Assembly: GCF_027460265.1 (NCBI RefSeq)
Contig: NZ_JAPZBC010000001.1
Span: forward strand, 4,561,001-4,625,000
Direction: 5' to 3'
Length of the DNA stretch: 64,000 bases
Source of the DNA: Streptomyces sp. WMMC940
Lineage (GTDB): Bacteria; Actinomycetota; Actinomycetes; Streptomycetales; Streptomycetaceae
Below are positions 1 to 7,832 of this stretch, one piece after another (position 1 is the first letter of the stretch; each line of letters begins with the position of its first letter). The notes beneath the pieces are model-generated. The model saw only the letters and a program-made list of their open reading frames with translations, made no database searches and was not told where the DNA came from. A program made the position numbers and the translations under genes.

Positions 1-446
1 TGGTGTGGGTGTGGACGGTCTCCGGCTACCTCGGCAGCGCCGACCTGATGAAGCGGCTCTACCCCGGGGACGAGTACGTCGACTGGCTGGCCATGGACCA
101 GTACAACTACTACACCTGCCACAAGACCACGGACTGGAAGGACTTCGAACGCAGCCAGCGCCCCAGCCACGACTGGCTGATCGAGAACATCTCCGGCGAA
201 AAGCCCCTGATGCTGGCCGAGTTCGCGACCGTGCCCGATCCGGCCGACCCCGACCGGCAGCGCGAGTGGTACGCCGCCGTCCCGCAGGTCGCCAGGACCA
301 TGCCCAAGGTGAAGGCGATGGTCCACTGGAACCGCGCGGTGCCGGGCGAGGGCTGCGATCTGACGGTCAACGGCGGACCGGGCCTGGAGGGCTACCGGCT
401 CGCCGGCCGGGACGACTGGTTCAGACAGCCGGTCCCGAGCCGCTGA
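1..446 (+). CDS. Glycoside hydrolase, GH26-like, C-terminal fragment
   Basis: The reading frame is already open at the left edge, so only about 147 C-terminal residues of a larger protein are present. The segment 'KPLMLAEFAT' looks like the strand carrying the catalytic nucleophile Glu of clan GH-A enzymes. Together with the earlier 'YVDWLAMDQYNYY' and the downstream 'MVHWNR', it fits the GH26 (mannanase-like) fold. The family cleaves beta-linked polysaccharides, and the enzyme is probably exported, although its signal peptide would lie outside the window. The last 26 bases overlap the 3' end of the convergent flippase gene. The substrate cannot be judged. A related clan GH-A family remains possible. 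Confidence 0.6.
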   Translation, partial: VWVWTVSGYLGSADLMKRLYPGDEYVDWLAMDQYNYYTCHKTTDWKDFERSQRPSHDWLIENISGEKPLMLAEFATVPDPADPDRQREWYAAVPQVARTMPKVKAMVHWNRAVPGEGCDLTVNGGPGLEGYRLAGRDDWFRQPVPSR

Positions 447-2604
447 CGGACTTCCGCCGGACGGCGCCGCGGGTCGTCCGGCGGTGGGCGAGCGCCGCCA
501 CCGTCGTTGCGAGGAAACCGGCCGACACCGGCAGTGCCGTGGCGGCGAAGGCGTCCTGGGCGGCCCAGCCGGTCACCGCCAGGACCCACACCGTGGCCGC
601 CGTGATCCGCCCGGGCACGCCCAGGGCCCGCAGGGCGGTGGCGGCCAGCCCCAGGCAGAGCAGCTGGAGCACGGGCGGCAGGACGGTGAACACGTCAGTG
701 CCGCCGACGGCCCCGGCCGGCAGCACGTCCGCCAGGGCCTCGTGCCCGGGGCCCGAGGCGGGAGCGGGCCGCACGCCCAGCAGGGCGGGGGCGGTGTGCA
801 GCGCGGCGGCGGTGGTGAGCAGGGCGGTGGTGAGCAGGACCGGCCGCATCCGGTCCAGCGCCACGGCCCCGCTGTACACGACCACCAGCAGCACCCCGGC
901 CGTCACCGTCAGCGGCGGCAGCGCGTGCAGCAGTTCCCGGCCCGACAGCGGTCCGGCCGGTACGTCCCGCGCCCCGGCCAGAGGGAACCAGAACAGTCCG
1001 GCGGCCAGGCCCAGCAGCAGCCACAGCCAGACGGCCGTGCCGGACTCCTCGCGCCCCGCGGACGCCGGGGGTTCCGGCGGCGCGTACACGGATATCCCGA
1101 ACGCCGGGGTCGCCGCCTCGTGCACACCCCGCAGATACACCGTCTCCCGGGTCCGGCCCGGGTCCTGCCCGACCGCCGCGGAGGCCCGCCGTTCGGCCGT
1201 CCGGCGCGCCCAGGTCGTGCCGTAGTCGTCGGTGGCCGGCCGCCGACGCGGCACGAACGGCCGTGTCCCGCGCGGCGGACGGGGCTCGCGCCCGGCGAGC
1301 GCCGCCCGGACGCCGGGCGCGGAGACCAGCGCCATGAGTGACATGGACAGCAGCATCGCCAGGCCCGCGCCGGAGATTCCGGCCGGGCCCGTCAGTACCG
1401 CCGCGCTCCCCAGCACCATCGCGCACATCGCGCCCTGGAGCGCCGCGAGCACGCCCGTACGGCCCTGGACGCGCAGGACGCCGATGTACAGCTCCACGAC
1501 GACGCGGGGCAGCGCGGCGGCGGCCAGCAGCCGCAGCACGGTCGTGCCGTGCTCGGCGTAGTCGGCGCCGAACGGGGCGAGGATCAGCGGGGCGAACGCG
1601 ACGAGGACGGCGACGACCGGGACGAGCAGCACCGCCATCCGGCGCAGCGCGCCGCGCACTCCCTCGGCAAGGCCGCCGGGGCTGTGCGAGGCGTGTGCCG
1701 TGAGCGACGAGGCCATGTTGATGGCCATGAACTCCATCGTGCCGCCGACGGTGTAGGCGATGTAGAAGAAGCCGTTGTGGGCGGCGTCGAAACGGACGGC
1801 GACCATCACCGGCAGGAGATTGATCATCGCCAGGGAGAACAGGGCGCCGACGGAGTCCCCGGCGAGGAAGCGGCCGACGTCACGCATCCGCGGCGGTTCG
1901 CGGTCGCGGTCGGCAGCGGCCTGACGAGGTATCAGCCGACGGAACACCAGCCAGCCGAGGGGGAGTACGGACAGGGCGATCGCCGCAGCCCACGACACGA
2001 AGACCCCGAGGACAGGTACCGCGCCCGCGAAGACGATGAGCAGCAGCAGCTTGCCGATGGAGAACACCGCGTTGCCGACCGGCACCCAGACCGCCTTGCG
2101 CAACCCGGTCAGCACCCCGTCCTGCAGGGTGAGCAGCGCCCAGGCGACACAGGCCGCGGTGAAGACCGCTCCGGCGACGGGGCCGTGCAGCGGGGCGTAC
2201 GAAGGGCCCCACAGGTCGAGCGTGACCAGGAACGCCGCACAGGCGGCGCACACGACGGCCGAGCTGACCGCGTACGCCCGCCACACCAGCGGGCCGGTGG
2301 CCCGTCCGGCCCTCGGGACGTACCGCACCACCGCGCCGATCATCGTCGTCGCGGTGATCGAGGCGAGCAGCCGCATCGCGGCGATGGCGGCCGATCCCTG
2401 CCCCACGGCCTCCTCGGTGTAGTACCGGGCGGCCACCAGCCAGAAGCCCAGCCCGAGTGCGGCGGAGACCCCGGTGGAGAGCATCAGCGCATAGGCGTTG
2501 CGGAACATGGAGTCGCCGCCGGCGGACCCGTCGGCCGCCCCTTCGGCAGGCGTCCCTCCGACCGCGGCGGTGCCGGGCTGCCGCACCCGGGTCGTCTCAG
2601 CCAC
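421..2604 (-). CDS. Large flippase-like polytopic membrane protein (MATE/Wzx-type) with extra C-terminal membrane domain
   Basis: A 727-residue integral membrane protein. The first ~450 residues form about twelve hydrophobic segments with a start resembling polysaccharide flippases of the MATE/MOP superfamily ('MFRNAYALMLSTGVSAALGLGFWLVAARYY'-like region near residue 32). A ~90-residue Arg/Pro-rich cytoplasmic stretch follows, then five or six further hydrophobic helices. Wzx flippases usually have 400-500 residues, so the C-terminal ~200 residues are an addition. The GTG start at 2604 was chosen because GTGGCTGA overlaps the stop of the upstream aminotransferase gene, implying translational coupling. 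Its neighbours (aminotransferase, hydrolase) suggest export of a lipid-linked polysaccharide unit. The transported substrate is unknown. Confidence 0.7.
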   Translation of the reverse strand: MAETTRVRQPGTAAVGGTPAEGAADGSAGGDSMFRNAYALMLSTGVSAALGLGFWLVAARYYTEEAVGQGSAAIAAMRLLASITATTMIGAVVRYVPRAGRATGPLVWRAYAVSSAVVCAACAAFLVTLDLWGPSYAPLHGPVAGAVFTAACVAWALLTLQDGVLTGLRKAVWVPVGNAVFSIGKLLLLIVFAGAVPVLGVFVSWAAAIALSVLPLGWLVFRRLIPRQAAADRDREPPRMRDVGRFLAGDSVGALFSLAMINLLPVMVAVRFDAAHNGFFYIAYTVGGTMEFMAINMASSLTAHASHSPGGLAEGVRGALRRMAVLLVPVVAVLVAFAPLILAPFGADYAEHGTTVLRLLAAAALPRVVVELYIGVLRVQGRTGVLAALQGAMCAMVLGSAAVLTGPAGISGAGLAMLLSMSLMALVSAPGVRAALAGREPRPPRGTRPFVPRRRPATDDYGTTWARRTAERRASAAVGQDPGRTRETVYLRGVHEAATPAFGISVYAPPEPPASAGREESGTAVWLWLLLGLAAGLFWFPLAGARDVPAGPLSGRELLHALPPLTVTAGVLLVVVYSGAVALDRMRPVLLTTALLTTAAALHTAPALLGVRPAPASGPGHEALADVLPAGAVGGTDVFTVLPPVLQLLCLGLAATALRALGVPGRITAATVWVLAVTGWAAQDAFAATALPVSAGFLATTVAALAHRRTTRGAVRRKSVSGSGPAV

Positions 2605-3805
2605 CGGTCCCGCCTCCGGGGCCGCCGGCCGGACCGGGGCCCGGGATCGGCGGGGCACCCGCCGGCCGCACCCCCGCCGCTTCCAGCACGGCGATGATCC
2701 GCTCCGCCCCGAGCGGATCGGCCGGGAGGGCGTGACGGGCGAACCAGCGGGCCGGTCCCGGGTCGGGCGACGGATCGGTGAAGAGATCGGAGGCGTAGTC
2801 GTCGAGCGGCGGGTCGTAGAGGTAGCCGGTGGTGATGCGGCGCCGGGCCAGCGCGGCGATGGCCGCGTCCCGGTCGGCGACCAGGAGAGGGACGCGGAAC
2901 AGCGGTTGGACAGGGCCGGGCCCGGGTTCCGCCCAAGGGCTCGCCAGCAGCCGCCGGGTGCCCTCGAGATGGGCCGCGAGACGGTCGTCGAGGCGGTCGA
3001 GCAGCCGCGCTGTGCGGTGGAGCCGGGCGCGCCCCGGGCTGATCCGGTAGTCGTGCATGTCGACCCGCGCCCAGGAGTGGAACGGCGGGAGCGCGGGCGC
3101 CTGCGCGACCGCTTGCCTCAGCTCGTCCGGCCGCAGCGGCATCCGTATGCCCTCGCGCTCCTCCATGCCGAGGAGCCGCATCACGGCCCGCGCCACGCGG
3201 ACGAGGCGCAGCCCCCGCACGCCCGCCTCCGCGTACGGCCGTAAGGCGAAGACGAGTTCGGCGGAGAGCCGGGAGGGGACGAGGAGGGCGTCGCGGGCCT
3301 CCAGAAGGGCGCTTCGCAGGGCCGGGTCGGCGAACGTGAGGAAGCCCCCGGTCTTGGCGGCGGTGTGCTTGGAGAGGCTGAACACGGACGCGTCGCCGTA
3401 GGAGCCGACCGGCCGGCCGGCCGCCATCGACCCGATCGCGTGCGCCGCGTCCTCCAGCAGCGGGATGCCCAGCGCGTCGCAGCGGGCGCGCAGCGCGGGC
3501 GCCGGGTCGGGGTTGCCGTAGAGATTGGTGGTGACGACCGCGTCCAGGCTGCGCCAGGTGGCCCCGGGGACGGCGGACGCGTCGATCGAGCCGTCCCTCG
3601 GGTCCAGCGGCGCCTGGACGGGACGCAGGCCCGCCGCCAGCACCACGAAGAAGATGACGTCGTCGTTGACGGGCGACATCAGCACCCGCCCGCCGGGCCG
3701 GCACCAGTGGCGCAGGGCCACGTACAGCCCGAGCCGGCACGACGGCACGTACAGGCACTCCCTGCCGAGGCGGTCGCGCATCCGCGCTTCCAGCGCCTCC
3801 CCCAT
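2597..3805 (-). CDS. DegT/DnrJ/EryC1/StrS-family PLP-dependent aminotransferase
   Basis: A 402-residue fold-type I aminotransferase-like protein of the sugar aminotransferase (SAT) family. It typically converts keto-sugar nucleotides to amino sugars using PLP. Visible landmarks are the aspartate segment 'LLEDAAHAIGS' and the Schiff-base lysine segment 'SLSKHTAAKTGG', which are the expected PLP-binding motifs in the expected order. The ATG at 3805 follows a G-rich stretch that could serve as ribosome binding site; in-frame starts at 3847 and 3883 are possible. It is upstream of and overlaps the flippase gene, so the pair is one operon. It probably supplies a modified sugar for the exported polysaccharide. 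The exact substrate cannot be read from sequence. Confidence 0.8.
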   Translation of the reverse strand: MGEALEARMRDRLGRECLYVPSCRLGLYVALRHWCRPGGRVLMSPVNDDVIFFVVLAAGLRPVQAPLDPRDGSIDASAVPGATWRSLDAVVTTNLYGNPDPAPALRARCDALGIPLLEDAAHAIGSMAAGRPVGSYGDASVFSLSKHTAAKTGGFLTFADPALRSALLEARDALLVPSRLSAELVFALRPYAEAGVRGLRLVRVARAVMRLLGMEEREGIRMPLRPDELRQAVAQAPALPPFHSWARVDMHDYRISPGRARLHRTARLLDRLDDRLAAHLEGTRRLLASPWAEPGPGPVQPLFRVPLLVADRDAAIAALARRRITTGYLYDPPLDDYASDLFTDPSPDPGPARWFARHALPADPLGAERIIAVLEAAGVRPAGAPPIPGPGPAGGPGGGTGG

Positions 3806-3929
3806 GGCCCCACCATCCCCCCTGAACCCCGGCTCAATGTGGCCCATACCGGACCCCACCGTCAATAAGGCGGAAGGGCCCATCCCTTGACGGAATGGAC
3901 CCTTCGGGCGGGGTTCTGCGGGCGGGGAG

Positions 3930-4898
3930 TCACTCCTCGACCGTGAGGCCCTTTCTGAGCCTGTTCAGCGTGCGGGCCAGCAGACGCGACACGTGCATCT
4001 GCGAGATGCCGAGCTCGTCGCCGATCTCGGACTGGGTCATGCCCGCGACGAAGCGGAGGGACAGGATCTTGCGGTCGCGCGGCGGCAGCGAGGCGATGAG
4101 CGGCTTCAGGGACTCGATGTACTCGATCCCCTCGAGGCCGTGGTCCTCGTAGCCGATGCGGTCCGCCAGCGTGCCCTCTGTCTCGTCCTCGTCGGGCTGC
4201 GCGTCCAGGGAGCTCGCGGTGTAGGCGTTGCTCGCGGCCATCCCCTCGACGACCTCGTCCCTCGTGATGCCGAGGCGCTCGGCGAGCTCGCCGATCGTGG
4301 GGGCGCGGTCGAGCTGCTGGGCGAGTTCGTCGCCGGCCTTCGCGAGGTCCAGCCGCAGCTCCTGCAGCCGGCGCGGGACGCGCACGGACCAGGAGGTGTC
4401 GCGGAAGAAGCGCTTGATCTCGCCGATGATGGTCGGCATCGCGAACGTGGGGAACTCCACGCCCCGGCTGAGTTCGAAGCGGTCGATCGCCTTGATCAGG
4501 CCGATCGTGCCCACCTGGATGATGTCCTCCATCGGCTCGCTGCGGGAGCGGAACCGGGAGGCGGCGAACTTGACCAGCGCGAGGTTGAGTTCGACGAGGG
4601 TGTTGCGCACGTAGGAGTACTCGTGCGTGCCCTCCTCGAGGGCTTCGAGCCGGGCGAAGAGCGTCTTCGACAGAGCGCGCGCGTCCACGGGGCCGACCTC
4701 GTTGAACGGCGGGAGTGCCGGGAGGTCGAGGTCCTCGGACTGCTCGGTGTGCCCGTGCTGCCCGTACTGCTCGTACGGGGGGTGCTCGTCGTACGCGTCG
4801 AACGCGTGGCGCCCGGCGTGCTCGGGGGACTCGAGGTGATCGTGCTTGTGTGTCGACGGCGCGTACGGGGTACGCGTTTCGTCGAGCCGGGGTGACAT
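3930..4898 (-). CDS. sigI: Alternative RNA polymerase sigma factor, SigB/SigF family (SigI-like)
   Basis: A 322-residue group 3 sigma factor with all regions of the SigB/SigF/SigG family. Region 2 contains 'EDIIQVGTIGLIKAIDRFE', which includes the -10 recognition and core-binding helices. Region 3 follows, and region 4 has the helix-turn-helix 'MTQSEIGDELGISQMHVSRLLARTL'. The first ~85 residues are a His/Tyr/Glu-rich extension that is unlikely to fold. ATG 4898 was chosen because GGAGGAG lies just upstream; 4910 is an alternative. It is divergent from anti-anti-sigma and anti-sigma genes. This is the layout I recall for S. coelicolor sigI-arsI-prsI (SCO3068-3066), hence the symbol. It probably directs a stress or developmental regulon under partner-switching control. 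Confidence 0.8.
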   Translation of the reverse strand: MSPRLDETRTPYAPSTHKHDHLESPEHAGRHAFDAYDEHPPYEQYGQHGHTEQSEDLDLPALPPFNEVGPVDARALSKTLFARLEALEEGTHEYSYVRNTLVELNLALVKFAASRFRSRSEPMEDIIQVGTIGLIKAIDRFELSRGVEFPTFAMPTIIGEIKRFFRDTSWSVRVPRRLQELRLDLAKAGDELAQQLDRAPTIGELAERLGITRDEVVEGMAASNAYTASSLDAQPDEDETEGTLADRIGYEDHGLEGIEYIESLKPLIASLPPRDRKILSLRFVAGMTQSEIGDELGISQMHVSRLLARTLNRLRKGLTVEE

Positions 4899-5093
4899 GG
4901 TCTCCTCCATCGTTCTCGGCATATGGCTGCCGATGCCCATACGCGGTGCTGCGGTGTGCGGCGCCTCCAAAGCCGGCCGTGTCGGTGGTGTCCCTCTAGC
5001 CCTACCCGGTCCTTGCCGGACGTTGCAAGTGTTGAAAGTCATGTATGTCCGATTTATGGGGGAGTTCGGCTACCGATCGGCGTACGAAAGGCG

Positions 5094-5099
5094 TAGTGT
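5094..5099 (+). promoter_or_regulatory. Putative -10 element (TAGTGT) for the anti-anti-sigma gene
   Basis: TAGTGT lies 38 bases before the arsI-like ATG and has the TANNNT form of actinobacterial -10 boxes. No good -35 is visible, so another sigma class or an activator may be involved. Positional evidence only. Confidence 0.3.
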
Positions 5100-5136
5100 T
5101 CTGCGGACGTCAACGTCATCGGCGAAGAGGACGGGC

Positions 5137-5505
5137 ATGGACCGCGGGACGGTCGGTAGTGCGAATCGAGGCCGCCTTCGGGTCGAGGTAAGGACCGAAG
5201 GCCCGAGCGAAGTGGTGACTCCGGCGGGTGAGCTCGATCACCACACGGCGGAATTGTTGCGTGCGCCACTCGAGGACGCGCTCGACCAAGGCCGTGCACG
5301 CCTGGTGGTCGACTGCTCACACCTCGAGTTCTGCGACTCCACGGGGCTGAACGTGCTCCTCGGTGCCCGCCTCAGGGCCGAGGCCGCCGGGGGCGGGGTC
5401 CATCTGGCCGGGATGCTTCCCGTCGTGGCCCGGGTCTTCGAGATCACCGGTGCGGAGGCGGTCTTCACCGTCCACGACTCGGTCGAAGCGGCCCTGGCGG
5501 AGTGA
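5137..5505 (+). CDS. arsI: STAS-domain anti-anti-sigma factor
   Basis: A 122-residue single-domain STAS protein of the SpoIIAA/RsbV family. These proteins bind an ATPase anti-sigma factor and thereby release the sigma factor; phosphorylation of a conserved Ser switches them off. The signature 'DCSHLEFCDSTGLNVLL' is present and Ser68 in 'DSTGL' is the expected phosphorylation site. ATG 5137 follows GAAGAGG by 6 bases. The gene is divergent from the SigI-like gene and about 160 bases upstream of the ATPase gene, so the three form one partner-switching module. The arsI symbol follows the S. coelicolor naming as I remember it. Confidence 0.82.
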   Translation: MDRGTVGSANRGRLRVEVRTEGPSEVVTPAGELDHHTAELLRAPLEDALDQGRARLVVDCSHLEFCDSTGLNVLLGARLRAEAAGGGVHLAGMLPVVARVFEITGAEAVFTVHDSVEAALAE

Positions 5506-5664
5506 CTCCCGCCGCATGACCGGACCGGGGGGTGTCGTCCGGGTCCGGCCGGGCAGAAGACCCCCGCAAGGATCCCTCCGGGACCCCTCGCAAAAGTGTG
5601 CGGAGCCCCGCACGCTCCGTATCGACCCACACGCGAACTGGTGAATCGGTGAGGTGAAGCGCTG

Positions 5665-6165
5665 ATGAGCACCACCCGGCAGCATCCGCCGGGCGACCTC
5701 GGCCCCGAGCCGGACGGCGCCCCCGCCGGCGGTGGACCCGGTACCGTCCTGCCCGACGGCCGGGTGCGCACCCTGGCGCTCGGGAACGCCAGCGGCATCG
5801 TCCCGCTCGCTCGCGATTTCACCCGGCAGGCCCTGTACGACTGGGGCTGGCTGCCCGCGGCCAACGCCGACCGCCGCGCCGCCGCCGAGGACGTCCTCCT
5901 CGTCGTCTCGGAGCTGGTCACCAACGCCTGTCTGCACGCGGAGGGCCCCGACCGGCTGCGTGTCTCCAGCGACTCCAAGGTGCTCCGGCTGGAGGTCACC
6001 GACCTCGGCGCCGGCCAGCCCGCGCCGCGCACCCCGCACCGGGCCGGCCGTCCGGGCGGTCACGGCATGTTCATCGTCCAGCGGCTGTGCCTGGACTGGG
6101 GCGTCGTCAGGACGCCGGGGACGACCGGCAAGACGGTGTGGGCGGAGCTCGCGGCGCCCTCCTAG
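5665..6165 (+). CDS. prsI: GHKL ATPase, anti-sigma factor / serine kinase (RsbW-like)
   Basis: A 166-residue protein with one HATPase_c_2 domain after a Gly/Pro-rich N-terminus of about 35 residues. The N-box 'VVSELVTNACLHAEG' and the G-box-like 'GGHGMFIVQRL' are intact, so ATP binding is expected. Members of this family bind a sigma factor and phosphorylate the partner STAS protein. The neighbouring SigI-like sigma factor and STAS gene supply both likely partners. It is read in the same direction as the STAS gene with a 159-base gap, probably cotranscribed, and is followed by a strong U-tailed hairpin. Specificity for this sigma factor is inferred from position. Confidence 0.75.
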   Translation: MSTTRQHPPGDLGPEPDGAPAGGGPGTVLPDGRVRTLALGNASGIVPLARDFTRQALYDWGWLPAANADRRAAAEDVLLVVSELVTNACLHAEGPDRLRVSSDSKVLRLEVTDLGAGQPAPRTPHRAGRPGGHGMFIVQRLCLDWGVVRTPGTTGKTVWAELAAPS

Positions 6166-6200
6166 CCGGAACCCGGGCCCCGGGATTCGAAGCTGTTGTG

Positions 6201-6231
6201 GAGCACGGCGATCCGCCGTGCTCTTTGTCTT
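6201..6231 (+). terminator. Intrinsic terminator after the anti-sigma gene
   Basis: GAGCACGGCG-ATC-CGCCGTGCTC forms a perfect 10-bp stem with a 3-base loop, followed directly by TTTGTCTT. This is a classical rho-independent terminator, rarely so U-rich in Streptomyces, closing the sigma regulatory module. Confidence 0.85.
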
Positions 6232-6321
6232 CCCTCCACAAGGGCCCCGGCGTACCTTGAGCGCCCGATCTGATGTGTCGTCAGTTACCTGCGGCGACTT
6301 CCGGCATGAGGGGAACTCGAG

Positions 6322-6996
6322 GTGTCGTACCAGAAGCGGACAGCTCTCGCGCTGGCAGCGGCCGTGGCGGGCTCGGTGGTGCTGACGGCCGCGCCCACCG
6401 CCCATGCCGCCGTCGTGGACGTCGACTACCGGTGCCAGACGCCCATCGGGCCCAAGGGCGCGGTGTCGCCGATCGAGATCAAGGCCGTCAGGAGCGGTGG
6501 TGGCTACGAGCTCACGATGTCCTTCCGGAAGGGCGTCTCGTCCAGCCCGGTGGAGCTCGGCAAGGGGGCGATGAACCCGAGCGCGGTCATCGAGCTCGGC
6601 GGCGCGGAGAAGGGCGAGGTCCCGGTCTCGGGGCCGCCGAACGCCGAGGCGATCCCCGCCAACACCCCCATCAGGATCAACGACTTGAGCGGGACGTACA
6701 CCCCCGGGAAGAGCGGCAGGGTCACCTTCACCGCCGGGGTGCTCACCATCAAGGCACTCGGCACGACGACCACGTGCACGCCGGGGAACGACCCGAAGCC
6801 GTCACTCGAACTGGACGTCACGGGCGCGGGCGGCGGCGGTGCGCAGTCCGGCTCCGGCTCCGCGGCCGGTGAGCTGCCGAGGACCGGCCCCCTCGACTCC
6901 GCGCCCGCGCTCGGCACGCTCGGCGGAACGGTGCTCCTGACCGGAGCCGTCGGGGTGCTGTGGCTGACCCGCCGCGGTCCGCGGTCCGCGGGCTGA
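6322..6996 (+). CDS. Exported, sortase-type cell-surface protein with one Cys-closed repeat domain
   Basis: A 224-residue protein beginning with a Sec signal peptide (positive start, hydrophobic core, 'AHAA' near residue 31). The mature part is one ~125-residue domain bounded by two cysteines ('YRCQTPIG' and 'TTCTPG'). A Gly/Ser linker follows, then 'LPRTG', a hydrophobic segment and an Arg-rich tail, which is the layout of a sortase substrate. The domain is clearly homologous to the two domains in the protein at 8953-10308. GTG 6322 is the natural start. It is the first gene of a four-gene block whose reading frames abut or overlap. I cannot name the domain with confidence; an assignment to DUF6801 is only a guess. 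Confidence 0.75.
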   Translation: MSYQKRTALALAAAVAGSVVLTAAPTAHAAVVDVDYRCQTPIGPKGAVSPIEIKAVRSGGGYELTMSFRKGVSSSPVELGKGAMNPSAVIELGGAEKGEVPVSGPPNAEAIPANTPIRINDLSGTYTPGKSGRVTFTAGVLTIKALGTTTTCTPGNDPKPSLELDVTGAGGGGAQSGSGSAAGELPRTGPLDSAPALGTLGGTVLLTGAVGVLWLTRRGPRSAG

Positions 6997-6998
6997 CC

Positions 6999-7832
6999 GT
7001 GCCGGCCCGCGCCCGACTCGCCGCCGCGGCCGGCGCCCTGCTGTCCGTGCTCTCCCCGGCCGCGCCCGCGGCGGCCGGGCAGGACTGGACGGCCGAGCCG
7101 GCGACGGGCGGCAGACCGTACGTCTATCTGGAGGGCCCGCCCGGCACGGTCATGGAGGACGGGGTCTCCGTGACCAACCCCGGGGCGGAACCGCTGACGG
7201 TACGGCTGCGGGCCGCCGGGACGGCCGGGCCGGTGTTCGCCGAGGACCGGGTCACCGTCCCCGCCCGCACCCGGGCCGACGTACCCTTCGCCGTGACGGT
7301 CCCGGCCTCCGCCTCCCCCGGCGACCGGTCCGCGCGGGTGGTGGTGTCGGCCGGCGGCCGTGAGGCGGTGGTACGCGTCCATGTGCGCGTCACGGGGCCC
7401 GAGCTGGCGGCGCTCACCGTGGAGGACGTCCGTGTCGACGGCCGCGTGATCCGCTACACCCTCGTCAACCGGGGCAACACCGTGCTCGTACCCAGGCTGG
7501 CCGTGCGCGCCGACGGGCTCACCGGCGAACTGCTGAGACGCCCCGCCCGGACTCTTCCGGTCGAGCTGGGTCCCGGCCGGAGCCTCGAACTGACCGAACC
7601 CTGGCCCGATCCGCCCGCCCTCGACTCCGTCGACGTCACGCTCCGCGTCACGGCCCCGGGGGCCCCTTCCGCCGAGGCGACGGCCTCCGCCCGGTACGTA
7701 CCGTGGGCCGCGGCGACGGGTACGGCGCTGGCGCTCGGTGCGGCGGCGGGCGGTCTCGCACTGTGGCGCGGCCGCGGACACACCCCCGACCGGCCCGAAC
7801 GGACCCCGGCACAGGCGGGAGCCCAACCGTGA
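6999..7832 (+). CDS. WxLIP/DUF916-like membrane-anchored exported protein
   Basis: A 277-residue protein with a signal peptide at residues 1-27, two beta-sandwich-like domains, and a C-terminal membrane helix ('WAAATGTALALGAAAGGLALW') with a basic tail. The first domain carries 'VSVTNPGAEPLTVRLRAAG' and 'VTVPARTRADVPFAV'. The second starts 'ALTVEDVRVDGRVIRYTLVNRGNTVLVP'. This two-domain order resembles the WxL-interacting proteins (DUF916 plus DUF3324) of Firmicutes, which bind peptidoglycan and surface partners. GTG 6999 begins 2 bases after the previous stop. The homology is judged by eye. A general NEW3/CARDB-type fold is the alternative. Confidence 0.6.
   Translation: MPARARLAAAAGALLSVLSPAAPAAAGQDWTAEPATGGRPYVYLEGPPGTVMEDGVSVTNPGAEPLTVRLRAAGTAGPVFAEDRVTVPARTRADVPFAVTVPASASPGDRSARVVVSAGGREAVVRVHVRVTGPELAALTVEDVRVDGRVIRYTLVNRGNTVLVPRLAVRADGLTGELLRRPARTLPVELGPGRSLELTEPWPDPPALDSVDVTLRVTAPGAPSAEATASARYVPWAAATGTALALGAAAGGLALWRGRGHTPDRPERTPAQAGAQP

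Noticed and set aside
1549..2697. Long plus-strand open frame opposite the flippase gene
   Set aside because: Composition is Gly/Arg/Asp/His-rich without domain features and it mirrors the real minus-strand gene; a GC-bias shadow.
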